Shown here: piece after piece, positions 20,284 through 29,909 of the stretch
How the letters are laid out: each line of letters starts with the position of its first letter
Position numbering within the stretch: the first letter of the stretch is position 1
DNA from: Pseudomonas sediminis
Lineage (GTDB): Bacteria; Pseudomonadota; Gammaproteobacteria; Pseudomonadales; Pseudomonadaceae
Length of the DNA: 64,000 nucleotides
Reading direction: 5' to 3'
NCBI RefSeq assembly: GCF_039555755.1
Contig: NZ_CP154631.1
Location: 2,232,001-2,296,000 of the forward strand
The notes under the pieces: model-generated
The model's input: only the letters and a program-made list of their open reading frames with translations
Told to the model about the DNA's origin: nothing
Database searches by the model: none
Translations under genes and position numbers: made by a program

Positions 20284-22455
20284 CTAGTGGCGATCCTTCT
20301 GCAGATGCGCGGCCAGGGTGCGCAGTGGCGCCAGCTGGCGGCAGATCAGCGCCAGTTGCGTCTGCACCAGACGTTGGCGTTCGTCGACGTCGTCAGCAAT
20401 CTGCTCCAGGCTTTGCGCCAGTGCCTGTTCTTCATCGCTGTGGATGGCCAGCGGCTGCTCGCCGCGCAGGCCGGTGGCGATTTCATCGAGACTGCTCGCC
20501 AGCGCTTCGGCCTGTTCCAGCAATTGTGCCTGGGCCGCCTGCGGTAACTGCTCGCCACGATGGGCGCCGAGCCCGGAGAGATAGCTGAGCAGGGTGTGCG
20601 ACAGCACCAGAAAGCGAAAGCCGAGGTCGGCGTCCTTACGGAAGTGGCCAGGCTCCATCAGCATGTTGCCGAGGGTGGTGGACAGCGCGGCGTCGGCGTT
20701 GTGCGCATTGCGTCGGGCCAGGCGGTAGCCGAGGTCGTCACGCTTGCCGTGTGCGTACTGGGCGATGATCTGCCGCAGGTAAGCGCTGTTGCAGCTCAGT
20801 GTGTTCGCCAACATGCGCCCCAGGCGTCGACCCTGCCAGTCCGGCAGGATCAGGAACACCGCCAGCCCGGCCAGCATACCGCCGAGCAGGGTGTCGACCA
20901 GGCGCGGCAGGAACAGGCCGTAGCCATTGCCGATCTGGTTGAAGCAGAACAGCACCAGCAGGGTGATCGCCGCCGTGGCCAGGGTATAGCGGGTGCTGCG
21001 TGTGGCGAAGAAGGCGACCCCGGCGATCACGGCAAACAGTGCCTGGATGCGTGGGTCGGGGAACAGATCGAACAATGCCCAGCCGAGGCCCAAGCCGATC
21101 AGGGTGCCGACGATACGCTGCACCAGCTTGAGACGCGTGGCGCCGTAGTTCGGCTGGCAGACGAACAGGGTGGTCAGCAGAATCCAGTAACCCTGAGTCG
21201 GGTGGATCAAATGCAGCAAGCCATACCCGGCGGCCAGGGCAATGGACAAGCGCAGCGCGTGGCGAAACAGCAGCGAAGTGGGCGTCAGTTGCTGGCCGAT
21301 CCGCTCGATGACCTCGCGCAACGAATGCGGCTCGCGGTCCAGCAGGCTGCTGTCCTGCTCATCGGCCAGAGCGTCGGGGTTGCTGGCGTTGCCGAGCAGC
21401 AGGTCGAGGCTGGCGAGGTTGCCGGCCAATGCACCGAGCGAGCGCAGCAGGCGGCGCCAGGCCGGGTTGCTTTGCAGGTGCAGGTGGTCGAGCGAGGCAT
21501 GCAGGTCTTCCAGGGCCTGGCTGCACAGCTCGCGGTATTCGAACGGCTGGCGCAACTCGATGGCGCTGCCCAGGCGCTGGCAGGCTTCGCCGTGCAGGCG
21601 CAGCAAGCGCTGGCAACGAAACAGCACATCACTGTGGAAGAAGGCTTCGGCCAGTTCGTTGTAAGGGTAGTGCGACGAGCTGGCGCGTTCGTGAATGTCC
21701 TGGGCGAGGAAGTACAGCTTCAGGTAGCGATTGACCTTCGGTGCCGGCCGACCACCCCCGACCCGGTGCAGGATGATCTCCTTGGCCGCGTTGAGTGCGG
21801 AGACTACACGGCCATTCTGCTTGGCCAACTCCAGACGGCGTTGTTCCACATCCAGCTGGCGCACAGGTTCGAACAGCGCTGCCTTGAGCTTGAGGTACTT
21901 GCCCAGTTCGCGAAACAGCCGGGCCAGGGCGAGTTGCACCGGCTGATGGGCGAACAGCGCGTGCCAGATCACCGACAGAAGGCCGTACCAGGCGGCACCG
22001 GCCACCAGCAGTAGCGGCTCCAGCCACAGGCCGGCAACACCGCCGCGCTGCTCGACGCCGATCATGCTGTACACGGCGAGGATCAACGTGCCCGAACCCA
22101 GTGTGGCGAAACGCTCGCCGAGCGCGCCGAGCATGGTCAGACAAAAGGCGGAAAAGGCCAGGGCGATGACAAACAGCCAGGGATAGGGAAAGAGGAACTC
22201 CACCGCATAGGCTGCTGCGCTGAAGCAGGCCAGGGTGGCCAGCACCGCGCCGAGGCGGCCTTGCCAACTGTCGTCGGTCTCGGTCAGGGCGCTGGCGATG
22301 ATGCCGAGAAACAGCGGGATCAGCCCATGCATCCAGCCCTGCCACCAGCACAGCGAAAGGGCTCCGGCCAGGGCGATGAATACCCGCAGACTGGCGCTGA
22401 ACTTGTCCAGTGCCCAGAGGCGGCGCAGTGATTGACGGAGGCGAAGGCGGGGCAT
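20284..22455 (-). CDS. YccS/FUSC-family inner-membrane protein
   Basis: A 723-residue protein with two blocks of hydrophobic helices (roughly residues 20-150 and 390-510), each followed by a long cytoplasmic helical region, the YccS/YhfK (FUSC) layout. GIIASALTETDDSWQGR (~45-61) and HPTQGYWILLTTLFVCQPNYGAT (~415) are signature stretches. The family is proposed to be related to aromatic-acid efflux proteins, but function is unproven. Start ATG 22455 aligns with remembered relatives (RQLWALDKFS); an ATG at 22500 is also possible. Confidence 0.85.
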   Translation of the reverse strand: MPRLRLRQSLRRLWALDKFSASLRVFIALAGALSLCWWQGWMHGLIPLFLGIIASALTETDDSWQGRLGAVLATLACFSAAAYAVEFLFPYPWLFVIALAFSAFCLTMLGALGERFATLGSGTLILAVYSMIGVEQRGGVAGLWLEPLLLVAGAAWYGLLSVIWHALFAHQPVQLALARLFRELGKYLKLKAALFEPVRQLDVEQRRLELAKQNGRVVSALNAAKEIILHRVGGGRPAPKVNRYLKLYFLAQDIHERASSSHYPYNELAEAFFHSDVLFRCQRLLRLHGEACQRLGSAIELRQPFEYRELCSQALEDLHASLDHLHLQSNPAWRRLLRSLGALAGNLASLDLLLGNASNPDALADEQDSSLLDREPHSLREVIERIGQQLTPTSLLFRHALRLSIALAAGYGLLHLIHPTQGYWILLTTLFVCQPNYGATRLKLVQRIVGTLIGLGLGWALFDLFPDPRIQALFAVIAGVAFFATRSTRYTLATAAITLLVLFCFNQIGNGYGLFLPRLVDTLLGGMLAGLAVFLILPDWQGRRLGRMLANTLSCNSAYLRQIIAQYAHGKRDDLGYRLARRNAHNADAALSTTLGNMLMEPGHFRKDADLGFRFLVLSHTLLSYLSGLGAHRGEQLPQAAQAQLLEQAEALASSLDEIATGLRGEQPLAIHSDEEQALAQSLEQIADDVDERQRLVQTQLALICRQLAPLRTLAAHLQKDRH

Positions 22456-22545
22456 ACGAAGCCTGATCTGAAGCGATGCATGAAGCCTACCGGAACTCAT
22501 CGGTCACTGGGTATCGGTAGCGATACGCAGATCGTGTTGATTATT

Positions 22546-22565
22546 TGGACCGATTGGTTCTAAAT
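22546..22565 (+). promoter_or_regulatory. Candidate TetR operator upstream of the tetR gene
   Basis: TGGACCGATTGGTTCTAAAT contains the near-dyad GGACC-GATT-GGTTC. An almost identical 20-bp box lies at 23204-23223 before the GST genes. It ends 7 bp before the regulator's ATG, a position fit for autorepression. Confidence 0.6.
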
Positions 22566-22572
22566 TCGGCAT

Positions 22573-23169
22573 ATGACGACACGTGGACGCCCCAAAAGCT
22601 TCTGCCCGGACCGGGCCCTGGAAAATGCCATGCAGCTGTTCTGGCAGCGCGGTTATGAGGCCGCGTCGCTGCAGGACCTGCAGGCGGCCACCGGGCTGTC
22701 CAAGAGCAGCCTGTATCAGACCTACCCGAGCAAACAGGCCTGGTTCATCGCTGCGTTCAGCCGCTATGTCGCTCAGCGCCGCGCTTTGCTGCTTGAGCAG
22801 TTGCAGGCCAGCGCCTCGCCGCTTGCCTTCATCCATGAGCGCCTGCTCAGTGTGCTCGAAGATGACGGCCCCGGTGGTGTGCCGCGAGGCTGCATGCTGG
22901 TCAACGTCGCTAACGAGTTTTCTCTTTCGGAGCCGGCGCTGGTACCGGTTCTGCGGCAGGCCACGGCGGGTGTCTGCCAGGTGTTCGAAGAGGCGTTGGC
23001 GCGTGCCGTGGCCTGCGGGGAGCTGCGCAACGGGCAGGACCTTGCGGCCCGGGCAGGCTACTTGCAGTGTGTGATGAGCGGGCTGCGCACGCAGGTGAAA
23101 TCCGCGGTGCCGGCGGACTCGATTCGTGCCACCGTGGCCGTGGTGATGGCGAGCCTGGACTGCCAGTGA
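22573..23169 (+). CDS. TetR/AcrR-family regulator
   Basis: A 198-residue TetR-type repressor. N-terminal HTH (ENAMQLFWQRGYEAASLQDL ... LSKSSLYQTYPSKQAWF, residues ~15-60) and a helical C-terminal ligand domain with Cys residues (RGCMLVN, VACGELR, LQCVMSG). It has the electrophile/thiol-stress look of NemR-like repressors, an inference. It is followed by two GST genes in the same direction, and the same 20-bp box stands before it and before the GSTs. Confidence 0.9.
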   Translation: MTTRGRPKSFCPDRALENAMQLFWQRGYEAASLQDLQAATGLSKSSLYQTYPSKQAWFIAAFSRYVAQRRALLLEQLQASASPLAFIHERLLSVLEDDGPGGVPRGCMLVNVANEFSLSEPALVPVLRQATAGVCQVFEEALARAVACGELRNGQDLAARAGYLQCVMSGLRTQVKSAVPADSIRATVAVVMASLDCQ

Positions 23170-23203
23170 GGCAGCCAGTGCCGGGTCTTCGTTGGTTTAA
23201 TTC

Positions 23204-23223
23204 TGGACTGATTGGTTTTGAAT
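23204..23223 (+). promoter_or_regulatory. Candidate TetR operator upstream of the GST genes
   Basis: TGGACTGATTGGTTTTGAAT differs at only three positions from the box at 22546-22565. It lies 9 bp before the first GST start codon. Confidence 0.6.
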
Positions 23224-23232
23224 GGAGGTGAT

Positions 23233-23934
23233 ATGCGCGAGTTGTTCGAACTGTGCGGCGCCGATCGCGAGCTGCTGTTCTCGCCCTACTGCTGGCGCGT
23301 CCGCCTGGCCATGGCGCACAAGGGGCTGGACTGGCAGAGCCGGCCGATACGTTTCACCGACAAGGAACTGATCGCCTTCTCCGGGCAGAAGCTGGTGCCG
23401 GTGCTGAGCGACGACGGCGAAACGGTGCACGACAGCCTGGCGATCTTCACCTACCTGGATCGGCGTTATCCACAGCGCCCGTTGCTCGGCGAGGGCCTGG
23501 CGGCCGAACGCGCCCGTCTGGTCGAGCGCCTGAGCTTTCACATGGTGCGCATACCGCTGTTGAAGATACTGATCCCGCGCGTCTGGCAGGTGATCGACCC
23601 GGCTGACCGTGAGTATTTCCGCAGTAGCCGCGAGCAGGCGCTAGGCATGAGCCTGGAGGCGTTCGCCGATCCGCAGGGTGGTGAGCGGCTGTTCCGTGAG
23701 GGCGTGGCGCCGCTGGAAGCGTGGCTGCGTGATCAGCCCTTCCTCGAAGGCCAGGCGCCCGGTGGCTGCGACTACCTGCTGGCCGGCATGTTGTTCTGGG
23801 CATGGTGCCTGGGCGCACAACCCTGGGCCGACGATTCGGCGCTGGGCGCCTGGTTCGCGCGCATCCTGCAGGCGTATGAGGCGACTCACGGCCCGGTCAA
23901 GCGGGCTGCGATCCACGTGGAGGAAAAGCAATGA
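23233..23934 (+). CDS. Glutathione S-transferase family protein
   Basis: A 233-residue GST. The thioredoxin-like N-terminal domain has SPYCWRVRLAMAHKGL (~17-32, catalytic Ser/Cys region), KLVPVLSDDG with the cis-Pro and HDSLAIFTYLDRRYP (GSH-binding Ser), followed by an all-helical C-terminal domain. The pattern resembles the beta-etherase-like branch. ATG 23233 has GGAGG at 23224-23228. Its stop overlaps the start of the next GST (ATGA), so the pair is translationally coupled. Confidence 0.88.
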   Translation: MRELFELCGADRELLFSPYCWRVRLAMAHKGLDWQSRPIRFTDKELIAFSGQKLVPVLSDDGETVHDSLAIFTYLDRRYPQRPLLGEGLAAERARLVERLSFHMVRIPLLKILIPRVWQVIDPADREYFRSSREQALGMSLEAFADPQGGERLFREGVAPLEAWLRDQPFLEGQAPGGCDYLLAGMLFWAWCLGAQPWADDSALGAWFARILQAYEATHGPVKRAAIHVEEKQ

Positions 23935-24614
23935 TCGACCTGTACTACTGGACCACACCCAACGGCCACAAGGTCAGCATCTTTCTCGAGGAGGCCGGGC
24001 TCGACTACCGTATCGTCCCCGTGCACATCGGCAAGGGCGAGCAGTTCGCGCCGGCGTTTCTCAAGATCGCGCCGAACAATCGCATTCCCGCCATCGTCGA
24101 TAACGCGCCGGCTGATGCTGGCGAGCCCATTGCCCTGTTCGAGTCCGGGGCAATTCTCGAATACCTGGCGGACAAGAGCGGGCAGTTCCTGCCGCGCGAG
24201 ACGCGGGCACGCTTCGACGTGCTGCAGTGGCTGTACTGGCAGATGGGCGGCCTCGGGCCGATGGCAGGGCAGAATCATCACTTCGTGCGCTACGCACCGG
24301 AGCCGATCCCCTATGCCATCGACCGCTACGTGAAGGAAACCGCGCGCCTCTACGGTGTGCTCGACCGCCAGCTGGCCGGGCGCGAGTATGTGGCGGGCGA
24401 GTATTCCATTGCCGACATGGCCATCTACCCCTGGGCCAAGCTGTGGAAGATGCAGCAGCAGAAGCTGGAGGACTTCCCCAACATGGCCGCCTGGCTCGAA
24501 CGCATCGATGCACGCCCTGCGGTGCAGCGTGCCTACGCGCTGGTAGAGCAGGTGAATGCCGATCCGCAGGCATTGCTCACGGCTGAGGCGCGGCGCCTGC
24601 TGTTCGGACAGTGA
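23931..24614 (+). CDS. Nu-class glutathione S-transferase (YfcG/YghU-like)
   Basis: A 227-residue GST/disulfide reductase of the nu class: YYWTTPNGHKVSIFLEEAGL (~5-24) has the Thr-Thr-Pro-Asn active-site stretch used instead of a catalytic Cys/Ser; NRIPAIVD has the cis-Pro and LFESGAILEYLADK binds the gamma-Glu of GSH. The helical domain has YSIADMAIYPWAK. Such enzymes reduce organic disulfides and peroxides. It overlaps the preceding GST by 4 bp and belongs to the TetR-controlled unit. Confidence 0.9.
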   Translation: MIDLYYWTTPNGHKVSIFLEEAGLDYRIVPVHIGKGEQFAPAFLKIAPNNRIPAIVDNAPADAGEPIALFESGAILEYLADKSGQFLPRETRARFDVLQWLYWQMGGLGPMAGQNHHFVRYAPEPIPYAIDRYVKETARLYGVLDRQLAGREYVAGEYSIADMAIYPWAKLWKMQQQKLEDFPNMAAWLERIDARPAVQRAYALVEQVNADPQALLTAEARRLLFGQ

Positions 24615-24706
24615 CGGACGGGCGAACTTTCTCGCGGATTTTCCTGTGATACGGCTCACGCTTTCCTAGACTTCAGACTGTTGGCCCGCAATGGTTGGAG
24701 ATGGTG

Positions 24707-25828
24707 ATGCGAATCGGCGTACCCAAGGAAATCAAGAACCACGAATACCGCGTCGGTCTCACGCCGCAGTCGGTGGCCGAGCTGACCGCGCTCGGTCATG
24801 AGGTGTGGGTCGAAACCCATGCCGGAGCCGCCATCGGTTTTGCCGACGCGGATTACCTCGAGGCCGGGGCGCAGATCGCCAGGAACTCGGCCGAGGTGTT
24901 CCAGCAGGGGCAGTTGATCGTCAAGGTCAAGGAGCCGCTGGCAGTGGAGCGCGCCAGGTTGCGCGCCCATCACACGCTGTTCACCTACCTGCACCTGGCG
25001 CCGGACCGGGCACAGACCGAAGAGCTGATGGCCGGCGGCGCCACCTGTATTGCCTATGAGACGGTGACCGATGCACAGGGGCGCCTGCCGTTGCTGGCAC
25101 CGATGTCGGAAGTGGCCGGACGCATGTCGATCCAGGCCGGGGCCGGCTGCTTGGAAAAGGCCCGCGGCGGACGTGGCGTCCTGCTCGGCGGTGTGCCAGG
25201 CGTGGCGCCGGGTAAGGTGGTGATTCTCGGCGCTGGCGTGGTCGGTAGCCATGCCCTGGCCATGGCGGTGGGTCTTGGCGCCGATGTCGCGGTGCTGGAC
25301 AAGAGCGTCGACGCACTGCGCCGGCTCGATGCCCAGTATGGCAATCGCATCACCACGCTCTATTCCACCCGCGCGGCGGTGCGCGAGCAGGTATTGGCTG
25401 CTGATCTGGTGATTGGCGGGGTACTGATTCCCGGCGCCGCCGCGCCGAAGCTGATCAGTGCGGAGATGGTCCGGCAGATGAAGGTGGGCGCAGTGCTGGT
25501 GGATGTCGCCATCGACCAAGGCGGCTGCGCCGAGACCTCGCGCGCCACCACCCATGCCGAGCCCACCTATGTGGTCGATGATGTGGTGCATTACTGCGTG
25601 GCCAACATGCCTGGCGCGGTGGCGCGCACCTCGACCCTGGCGCTCAACAACGCCACGCTGCCGTTCGTCGTGGCGCTGGCGCAAAAGGGCACGCGACGAG
25701 CCTTGCAGGAGGACCCACACCTGCTCGCTGGCCTCAACGTCGCGCGCGGCATCATCACCTGCGCCAGTGTCGCCGAGGCACATGACCTGCGCTTCCAGTC
25801 ACCGGCCAGCGTCATCGAGCAGCTCTGA
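24707..25828 (+). CDS. ald: Alanine dehydrogenase
   Basis: A 373-residue NAD+-dependent L-alanine dehydrogenase (alanine to pyruvate and ammonia). [20 protein letters not shown] is the family start; KVKEPL (catalytic Lys region ~72), HLAPDR (~95, catalytic His), the Rossmann motif [20 protein letters not shown] (~172-191) and [12 protein letters not shown] (~268) are intact. ATG 24707 was chosen: GGAG at 24697-24700 gives 6-nt spacing. Monocistronic by position. Confidence 0.96.
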   Translation: MRIGVPKEIKNHEYRVGLTPQSVAELTALGHEVWVETHAGAAIGFADADYLEAGAQIARNSAEVFQQGQLIVKVKEPLAVERARLRAHHTLFTYLHLAPDRAQTEELMAGGATCIAYETVTDAQGRLPLLAPMSEVAGRMSIQAGAGCLEKARGGRGVLLGGVPGVAPGKVVILGAGVVGSHALAMAVGLGADVAVLDKSVDALRRLDAQYGNRITTLYSTRAAVREQVLAADLVIGGVLIPGAAAPKLISAEMVRQMKVGAVLVDVAIDQGGCAETSRATTHAEPTYVVDDVVHYCVANMPGAVARTSTLALNNATLPFVVALAQKGTRRALQEDPHLLAGLNVARGIITCASVAEAHDLRFQSPASVIEQL

Positions 25829-25867
25829 GGCAGGGTAGCCCCGGTGAACGGTTAGCCTGGCGGCGAG

Positions 25868-27679
25868 TTACAGCGGCCAGACCCAGAGCAGCAACGGGAT
25901 GCTGACCAGTACTACCAGGATCTCCAGTGGCAACCCCAGGCGCCAATAGTCGCCGAAGCGAAAACCACCAGGGCTGAGAATCAGGGTGTTGTTCTGATGG
26001 CCGATGGGGGTGAGGAACGAACACGAGGCGCCGATGGCCACTGCCATCAACAGCGCGTCCGGGCTGACGCCAAGTTGGCTCGCGGCGCTCAGCGCAATCG
26101 GGCACATCACCGCAGCGGTTGCCGCGTTGTTCATGAAGTCCGACAGGGTCATGGTCACCACCAGCAACAGGGTCAGGGTGATGATGGCGTTGCCCTGCGC
26201 CAGATTTTCCATCAGCACTCGTGCCAGCAGATCGGCCGCGCCTGTGGTGGACATCGCCCCAGCCACCGGGATCAACGCTCCGAGCAGCACGATCACCGGC
26301 CAGTCGATGGACTCGTAGACGGCCCGCAGCGGCACCAGGCGCAGCAGCATGTAGGCCAGCACCCCGCAGGCGAAGGCGATCGCCGTGGGCAGCAGACCAA
26401 AGGCCGCCGCGATGATGGCCAGGATCATGATGCCAAGGGCCAGGTTGGCCTGACGTGGATCGGGAATGTTGATGGCGCGCGCCGCCAGCGGCACACAGTC
26501 ATAGTCGCTGGCGAACTCACCGATATCCTCGGCGCTGCCCTGCATCAGCAGCACGTCACCACCCTGGATCAGGGTCGAGCGCAGGCGCTTGATCGAGCGA
26601 TGGCTCTGCCGTGAGATGGCCAGCAGGTTGATGGAGTAGCGGCTGCGCAAGCGCGTGCTGCTGGCGGAGCGACCGATCAGCGAAGAGTCAGGTTTGACCA
26701 GCAGTTCCTGCATTGCACGGTCTTCGTCGTTGCTGACTTTCTTCTCGGTGTCACTGTTCTTGTCGTTCTGTTGCTCGGCCTCCCTGGCTTCGCGCTCGGC
26801 TTCCAGCAGCAGGTCCAGCTTGCCGAGCACTTCGCCCAGCTCTGCCGGGTCGGCCTCGATCACCAGCACGTCGTCGGCCTGCAGCACACGCCGCGGGTTG
26901 GGGGCAGTCAGGCGCAGCTTGTTGCGCACCATGGCCACCACCTGGGCGTCGGCTTCATCGAGCAACTGTTCGATCTCGCGCAGGGTCTTGCCCTCGGCGC
27001 TGCCGCCTGCCTTGACCCGCGCCTCGGTCAGGTAATGGCCAGTGTCGAAACTGGCGGCGTTGCCCACTTCGCGCTTGGGTACCAGGCGCCAACCGAGCAG
27101 GCTGATGAACAGTACGCCGGCCAGCGCCACGGCCACGCCGACCGGGCTGAAGTCGAACATTTCGAAGGGACCACCGCCATGCTGGGCGCGGAAGCTGGAG
27201 ACGATCAGGTTTGGCGGTGTGCCGATCAGTGTGGTCATGCCGCCGAGGATGGTGCCGAAGGCCAGAGGCATCAGCACGCGTCCTGGCGGCAACTCCAGGC
27301 GTGCGGAAATCTGCAGGGCGATGGGCATCAGCAGGGCAAGGGCGCCGACGTTGTTCATGAATGCCGAGAGCAGCGCCCCGAGGCAGGTCAACGCGGCGAT
27401 GGACACTAGAGCGCCCGCGCCGCTGGGCAGCAGGCGTTGTGCCAGGCGGTTGACCGCGCCAGTGCGCTGCAGGCCATGGCTGAGCACCAGCACGCAGGCA
27501 ACGGTGATCACCGCCGGGTGACCGAAACCAGCGAAGGCGTCGCGGTCTGGCACGATGCCGACGATCACGCAGGCCAGCAGCGCCCCCAGTGCGACCACAT
27601 CGTGGCGCCAGCGACCCCAGATGAACAAGCCCATGCTGGCGATTAGAATAGCGAAGATCAGGCCTTGTTCGAACGTCAT
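25868..27679 (-). CDS. SLC13-type permease with two TrkA-C domains
   Basis: A 603-residue inner-membrane transporter. Two helix bundles (~1-190 and ~395-603) flank a soluble middle with two RCK_C/TrkA-C-like domains (~205-290 and ~315-390: KPDSSLIGRSASSTRLR, GDVLLMQGSAEDI). Between them is a charged linker (EAREAEQQNDKNSDTEKK). HPAVITVACVLVLSHGLQRTG and SFLTPIGHQNNTLI are DASS/SLC13 signatures. Likely a sodium- or proton-coupled anion (sulfate or dicarboxylate) transporter; the substrate is not determinable. The YhiN-like gene lies upstream in the same direction. Confidence 0.87.
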   Translation of the reverse strand: MTFEQGLIFAILIASMGLFIWGRWRHDVVALGALLACVIVGIVPDRDAFAGFGHPAVITVACVLVLSHGLQRTGAVNRLAQRLLPSGAGALVSIAALTCLGALLSAFMNNVGALALLMPIALQISARLELPPGRVLMPLAFGTILGGMTTLIGTPPNLIVSSFRAQHGGGPFEMFDFSPVGVAVALAGVLFISLLGWRLVPKREVGNAASFDTGHYLTEARVKAGGSAEGKTLREIEQLLDEADAQVVAMVRNKLRLTAPNPRRVLQADDVLVIEADPAELGEVLGKLDLLLEAEREAREAEQQNDKNSDTEKKVSNDEDRAMQELLVKPDSSLIGRSASSTRLRSRYSINLLAISRQSHRSIKRLRSTLIQGGDVLLMQGSAEDIGEFASDYDCVPLAARAINIPDPRQANLALGIMILAIIAAAFGLLPTAIAFACGVLAYMLLRLVPLRAVYESIDWPVIVLLGALIPVAGAMSTTGAADLLARVLMENLAQGNAIITLTLLLVVTMTLSDFMNNAATAAVMCPIALSAASQLGVSPDALLMAVAIGASCSFLTPIGHQNNTLILSPGGFRFGDYWRLGLPLEILVVLVSIPLLLWVWPL

Positions 27680-27788
27680 GATGCGGCGTCATCCCTGTGA
27701 TTGCAGCGTTGCATAAGCTGTTCACAGCAGAGTCTGCGCCGCGCCGGCAGTTCCCGGCGCGCCTTCAAATGGGGCGCAAAATTTTGTC

Positions 27789-28973
27789 TCAGACGTATTG
27801 CGCGGCGGCGTAGCCCGAAGCCCAGGCCCATTGGAAGTTGAAGCCGCCGAGGTGGCCGGTGACGTCGAGCACTTCGCCGATGAAATACAGCCCCGGCACC
27901 TTGAGCGACTCCAGCGTCTTCGACGACACCTCGTCGGTGTTCACCCCGCCCAGGGTTACCTCGGCGGTGCGGTAGCCCTCGGTGCCGGCCGGCACCAGCT
28001 GCCAGTCGGAGAGACGCTCGGCGATCGTCTTGAGCTCGCCAGGCGTGTACTGCTTGAGGGGTTTGTTGCTGAACCAGGCGTCGACCAGCAGGGTCGCCAT
28101 CTTTTTGGTGAACAGCTCGGCCAGCAGAGTTTTCAGCTCGCTGTTGCCGCGCTCGCGCTGTTGCGTCGCCAGCCATTCAGGCAGATCGATGTGCGGCAGC
28201 AGGTCGATGTGCACGGTGTCGCCCGGCTGCCAGTAGGAGGAAATCTGCAGGATCGCCGGCCCGGACAGGCCGCGGTGGGTGAAGAGGATGTTCTCGACGA
28301 AGCTCTGGCCGTTGCAGCTTACCCGGCAATCCTCCACCGAAGTGCCGGACAGCTCGGTGCACAGCGCCTTGAGTTGCGGATCGGTGAGGGTGAACGGCAC
28401 CAGCCCGGCGCGGGTTGGCAGCAGTTCGTGGCCGAATTGCCTGGCCACCTGATAGCCGAAGCCGGTGGCGCCCAGGGTCGGAATCGACAGCCCTCCGGTG
28501 GCGATCACCAGCGACTGGCAGGCCACGGCGCCGAGATCGGTTTGCAGGCAGAAGCCGGCGTCGGTTTTCTCGATGCTCTGCACGGCGGTATCGAGGCGGA
28601 TCTCTGCGCCTGCTTCTGCGCACTCGGCCAGCAGCAGTTCGAGGATGTCGCTGGACTTGTTATCGCAGAACAGCTGGCCGAGTTTCTTCTCGTGATACGG
28701 CACGCCATGCTTGGCCACCAGGCCGATGAAGTCCCATTGAGTGAAGCGCGCCAGGGCCGACTTGCAGAAGTGCGGGTTACCAGAGAGGAAATTACCCGGC
28801 TCGCAGTACAGGTTGGTGAAGTTGCAGCGGCCACCACCGGACATGAGAATCTTCTTGCCGGCCTTGTTGGCGTGGTCGAGCACCAGCACCCGACGGCCAC
28901 GAGCGGCGGCGCTGGCAGCGCACATGAGGCCGGCGGCGCCTGCGCCGATGATCAGTACGTCGGTTTGCAACAC
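27789..28973 (-). CDS. BaiN/RdsA (YhiN, HI0933)-family flavoprotein
   Basis: A 394-residue FAD-dependent oxidoreductase: dinucleotide motif LIIGAGAAGLMCAASAAARG (~7-26), KILMSGGGRCNFTN (~41-54), the family hallmark, and the C-terminal GLYFIGEVLDVTGHLGGFNFQWA (~362-384). The reaction of most members is unknown; some reduce bile-acid intermediates. The start is GTG 28973 with GAGGA upstream. It is divergent from the periplasmic binding protein gene at 29178. Confidence 0.9.
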   Translation of the reverse strand: MLQTDVLIIGAGAAGLMCAASAAARGRRVLVLDHANKAGKKILMSGGGRCNFTNLYCEPGNFLSGNPHFCKSALARFTQWDFIGLVAKHGVPYHEKKLGQLFCDNKSSDILELLLAECAEAGAEIRLDTAVQSIEKTDAGFCLQTDLGAVACQSLVIATGGLSIPTLGATGFGYQVARQFGHELLPTRAGLVPFTLTDPQLKALCTELSGTSVEDCRVSCNGQSFVENILFTHRGLSGPAILQISSYWQPGDTVHIDLLPHIDLPEWLATQQRERGNSELKTLLAELFTKKMATLLVDAWFSNKPLKQYTPGELKTIAERLSDWQLVPAGTEGYRTAEVTLGGVNTDEVSSKTLESLKVPGLYFIGEVLDVTGHLGGFNFQWAWASGYAAAQYV

Positions 28974-29177
28974 GATAGGTCCTCGGGTGGTTCATTGCCG
29001 CAGAAAGGCTGCGTGAAAACCTTGCAAGTTTACCCGAAGCCGCTCTGTACACCCGGTTCTGTCGGCATGCCGCTGGCACCAGTGGCATGCTCCGGTGACT
29101 GTCTCGAATTTGAGACAGTGACGAGTGGCCCTGCGCCTGCTATCACTAGAACGAAGATTTCGGATGGATTGTCACCC

Positions 29178-29909
29178 ATGCCTGCAGTACGCGTCTGGCT
29201 ATTGCTCCTCCTGCTGTCGCCTGCGCTGGCCTCGGCCGAACTGCTGCGTCTGGTGGCCAATCCCTGGCCGCCTTTCAATGACCAGGACCTTCCCGGCAAG
29301 GGGCTGGCCAGTGACCTGGTGGAACAGGCGCTCAAGCGCGCGGGCTACAGCACCAGTTATGTGGAAGTGCCCTGGGAGCGAGCGGTATTGGGGCTCAAGC
29401 GCGGCGACTACGACGTGCTGATCAACGCCTGGTACAGCGCCGAGCGCACCGAGTACGGCTATTTTTCCCAGCCCTATCTGGTCAATCGCATCCGCCTGAT
29501 GCAGCGCAAGGGCGGTTCGATTCGCTTCGAAAACCTGGCCGATCTCTACCCGTACAGCATCGCGGTGATTCGCGGCTATGCCTATTCCAAGGAGTTCGAC
29601 AGCGACCCGCGCCTGCTCAAGGTGGGTGTCGGCAGCTTCGAGATTGCCGCACGCATGTTGCATGCCGGGCGAGTGCAGCTCGCGCTGGAAGACGAGTTGG
29701 TGGCGCGTCATGTTCTCGCGCGAGAGTTGAACTCCATTCGCGATGAGCTGGAGTTCTTGCCCTTGCCGCTGAGCGAGAATGGCCTGCACATACTGGTGAG
29801 GCGCAGCCATCCCCATTTTCGCGAGATCGCCAGACGCTTCGATGCAGCGATTCAGGCGATGAGCGACGATGGCAGCTATGCCACGACGCTACAGCGGCAC
29901 GCTCCCTGA
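29178..29909 (+). CDS. Periplasmic solute-binding protein (family 3-like), solitary
   Basis: A 243-residue secreted protein with a Sec signal ending near ALASA. The mature part begins with LRLVANPWPPFNDQDLPGKG and has the GLKRGDYDVLINAWYSAERT segment, both typical of family 3 solute-binding proteins. No permease or ATPase gene is adjacent, so it may feed a remote ABC system or act as a sensor. ATG 29178; an open frame runs far upstream, antisense to the flavoprotein gene, and is rejected. Its stop is immediately followed by the stop codon of the converging GGDEF gene. Confidence 0.82.
   Translation: MPAVRVWLLLLLLSPALASAELLRLVANPWPPFNDQDLPGKGLASDLVEQALKRAGYSTSYVEVPWERAVLGLKRGDYDVLINAWYSAERTEYGYFSQPYLVNRIRLMQRKGGSIRFENLADLYPYSIAVIRGYAYSKEFDSDPRLLKVGVGSFEIAARMLHAGRVQLALEDELVARHVLARELNSIRDELEFLPLPLSENGLHILVRRSHPHFREIARRFDAAIQAMSDDGSYATTLQRHAP

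Noticed and set aside
20560..22014. A 484-codon open frame antisense to the YccS-like gene
   Set aside because: Gln/Ala/Val-rich shadow with no recognisable motif; the minus-strand FUSC protein has conserved segments over the same bases.
27798..29177. In-frame extension of the binding-protein gene by 460 codons
   Set aside because: It runs antisense through the YhiN-family gene. The real start at 29178 begins a normal signal peptide.
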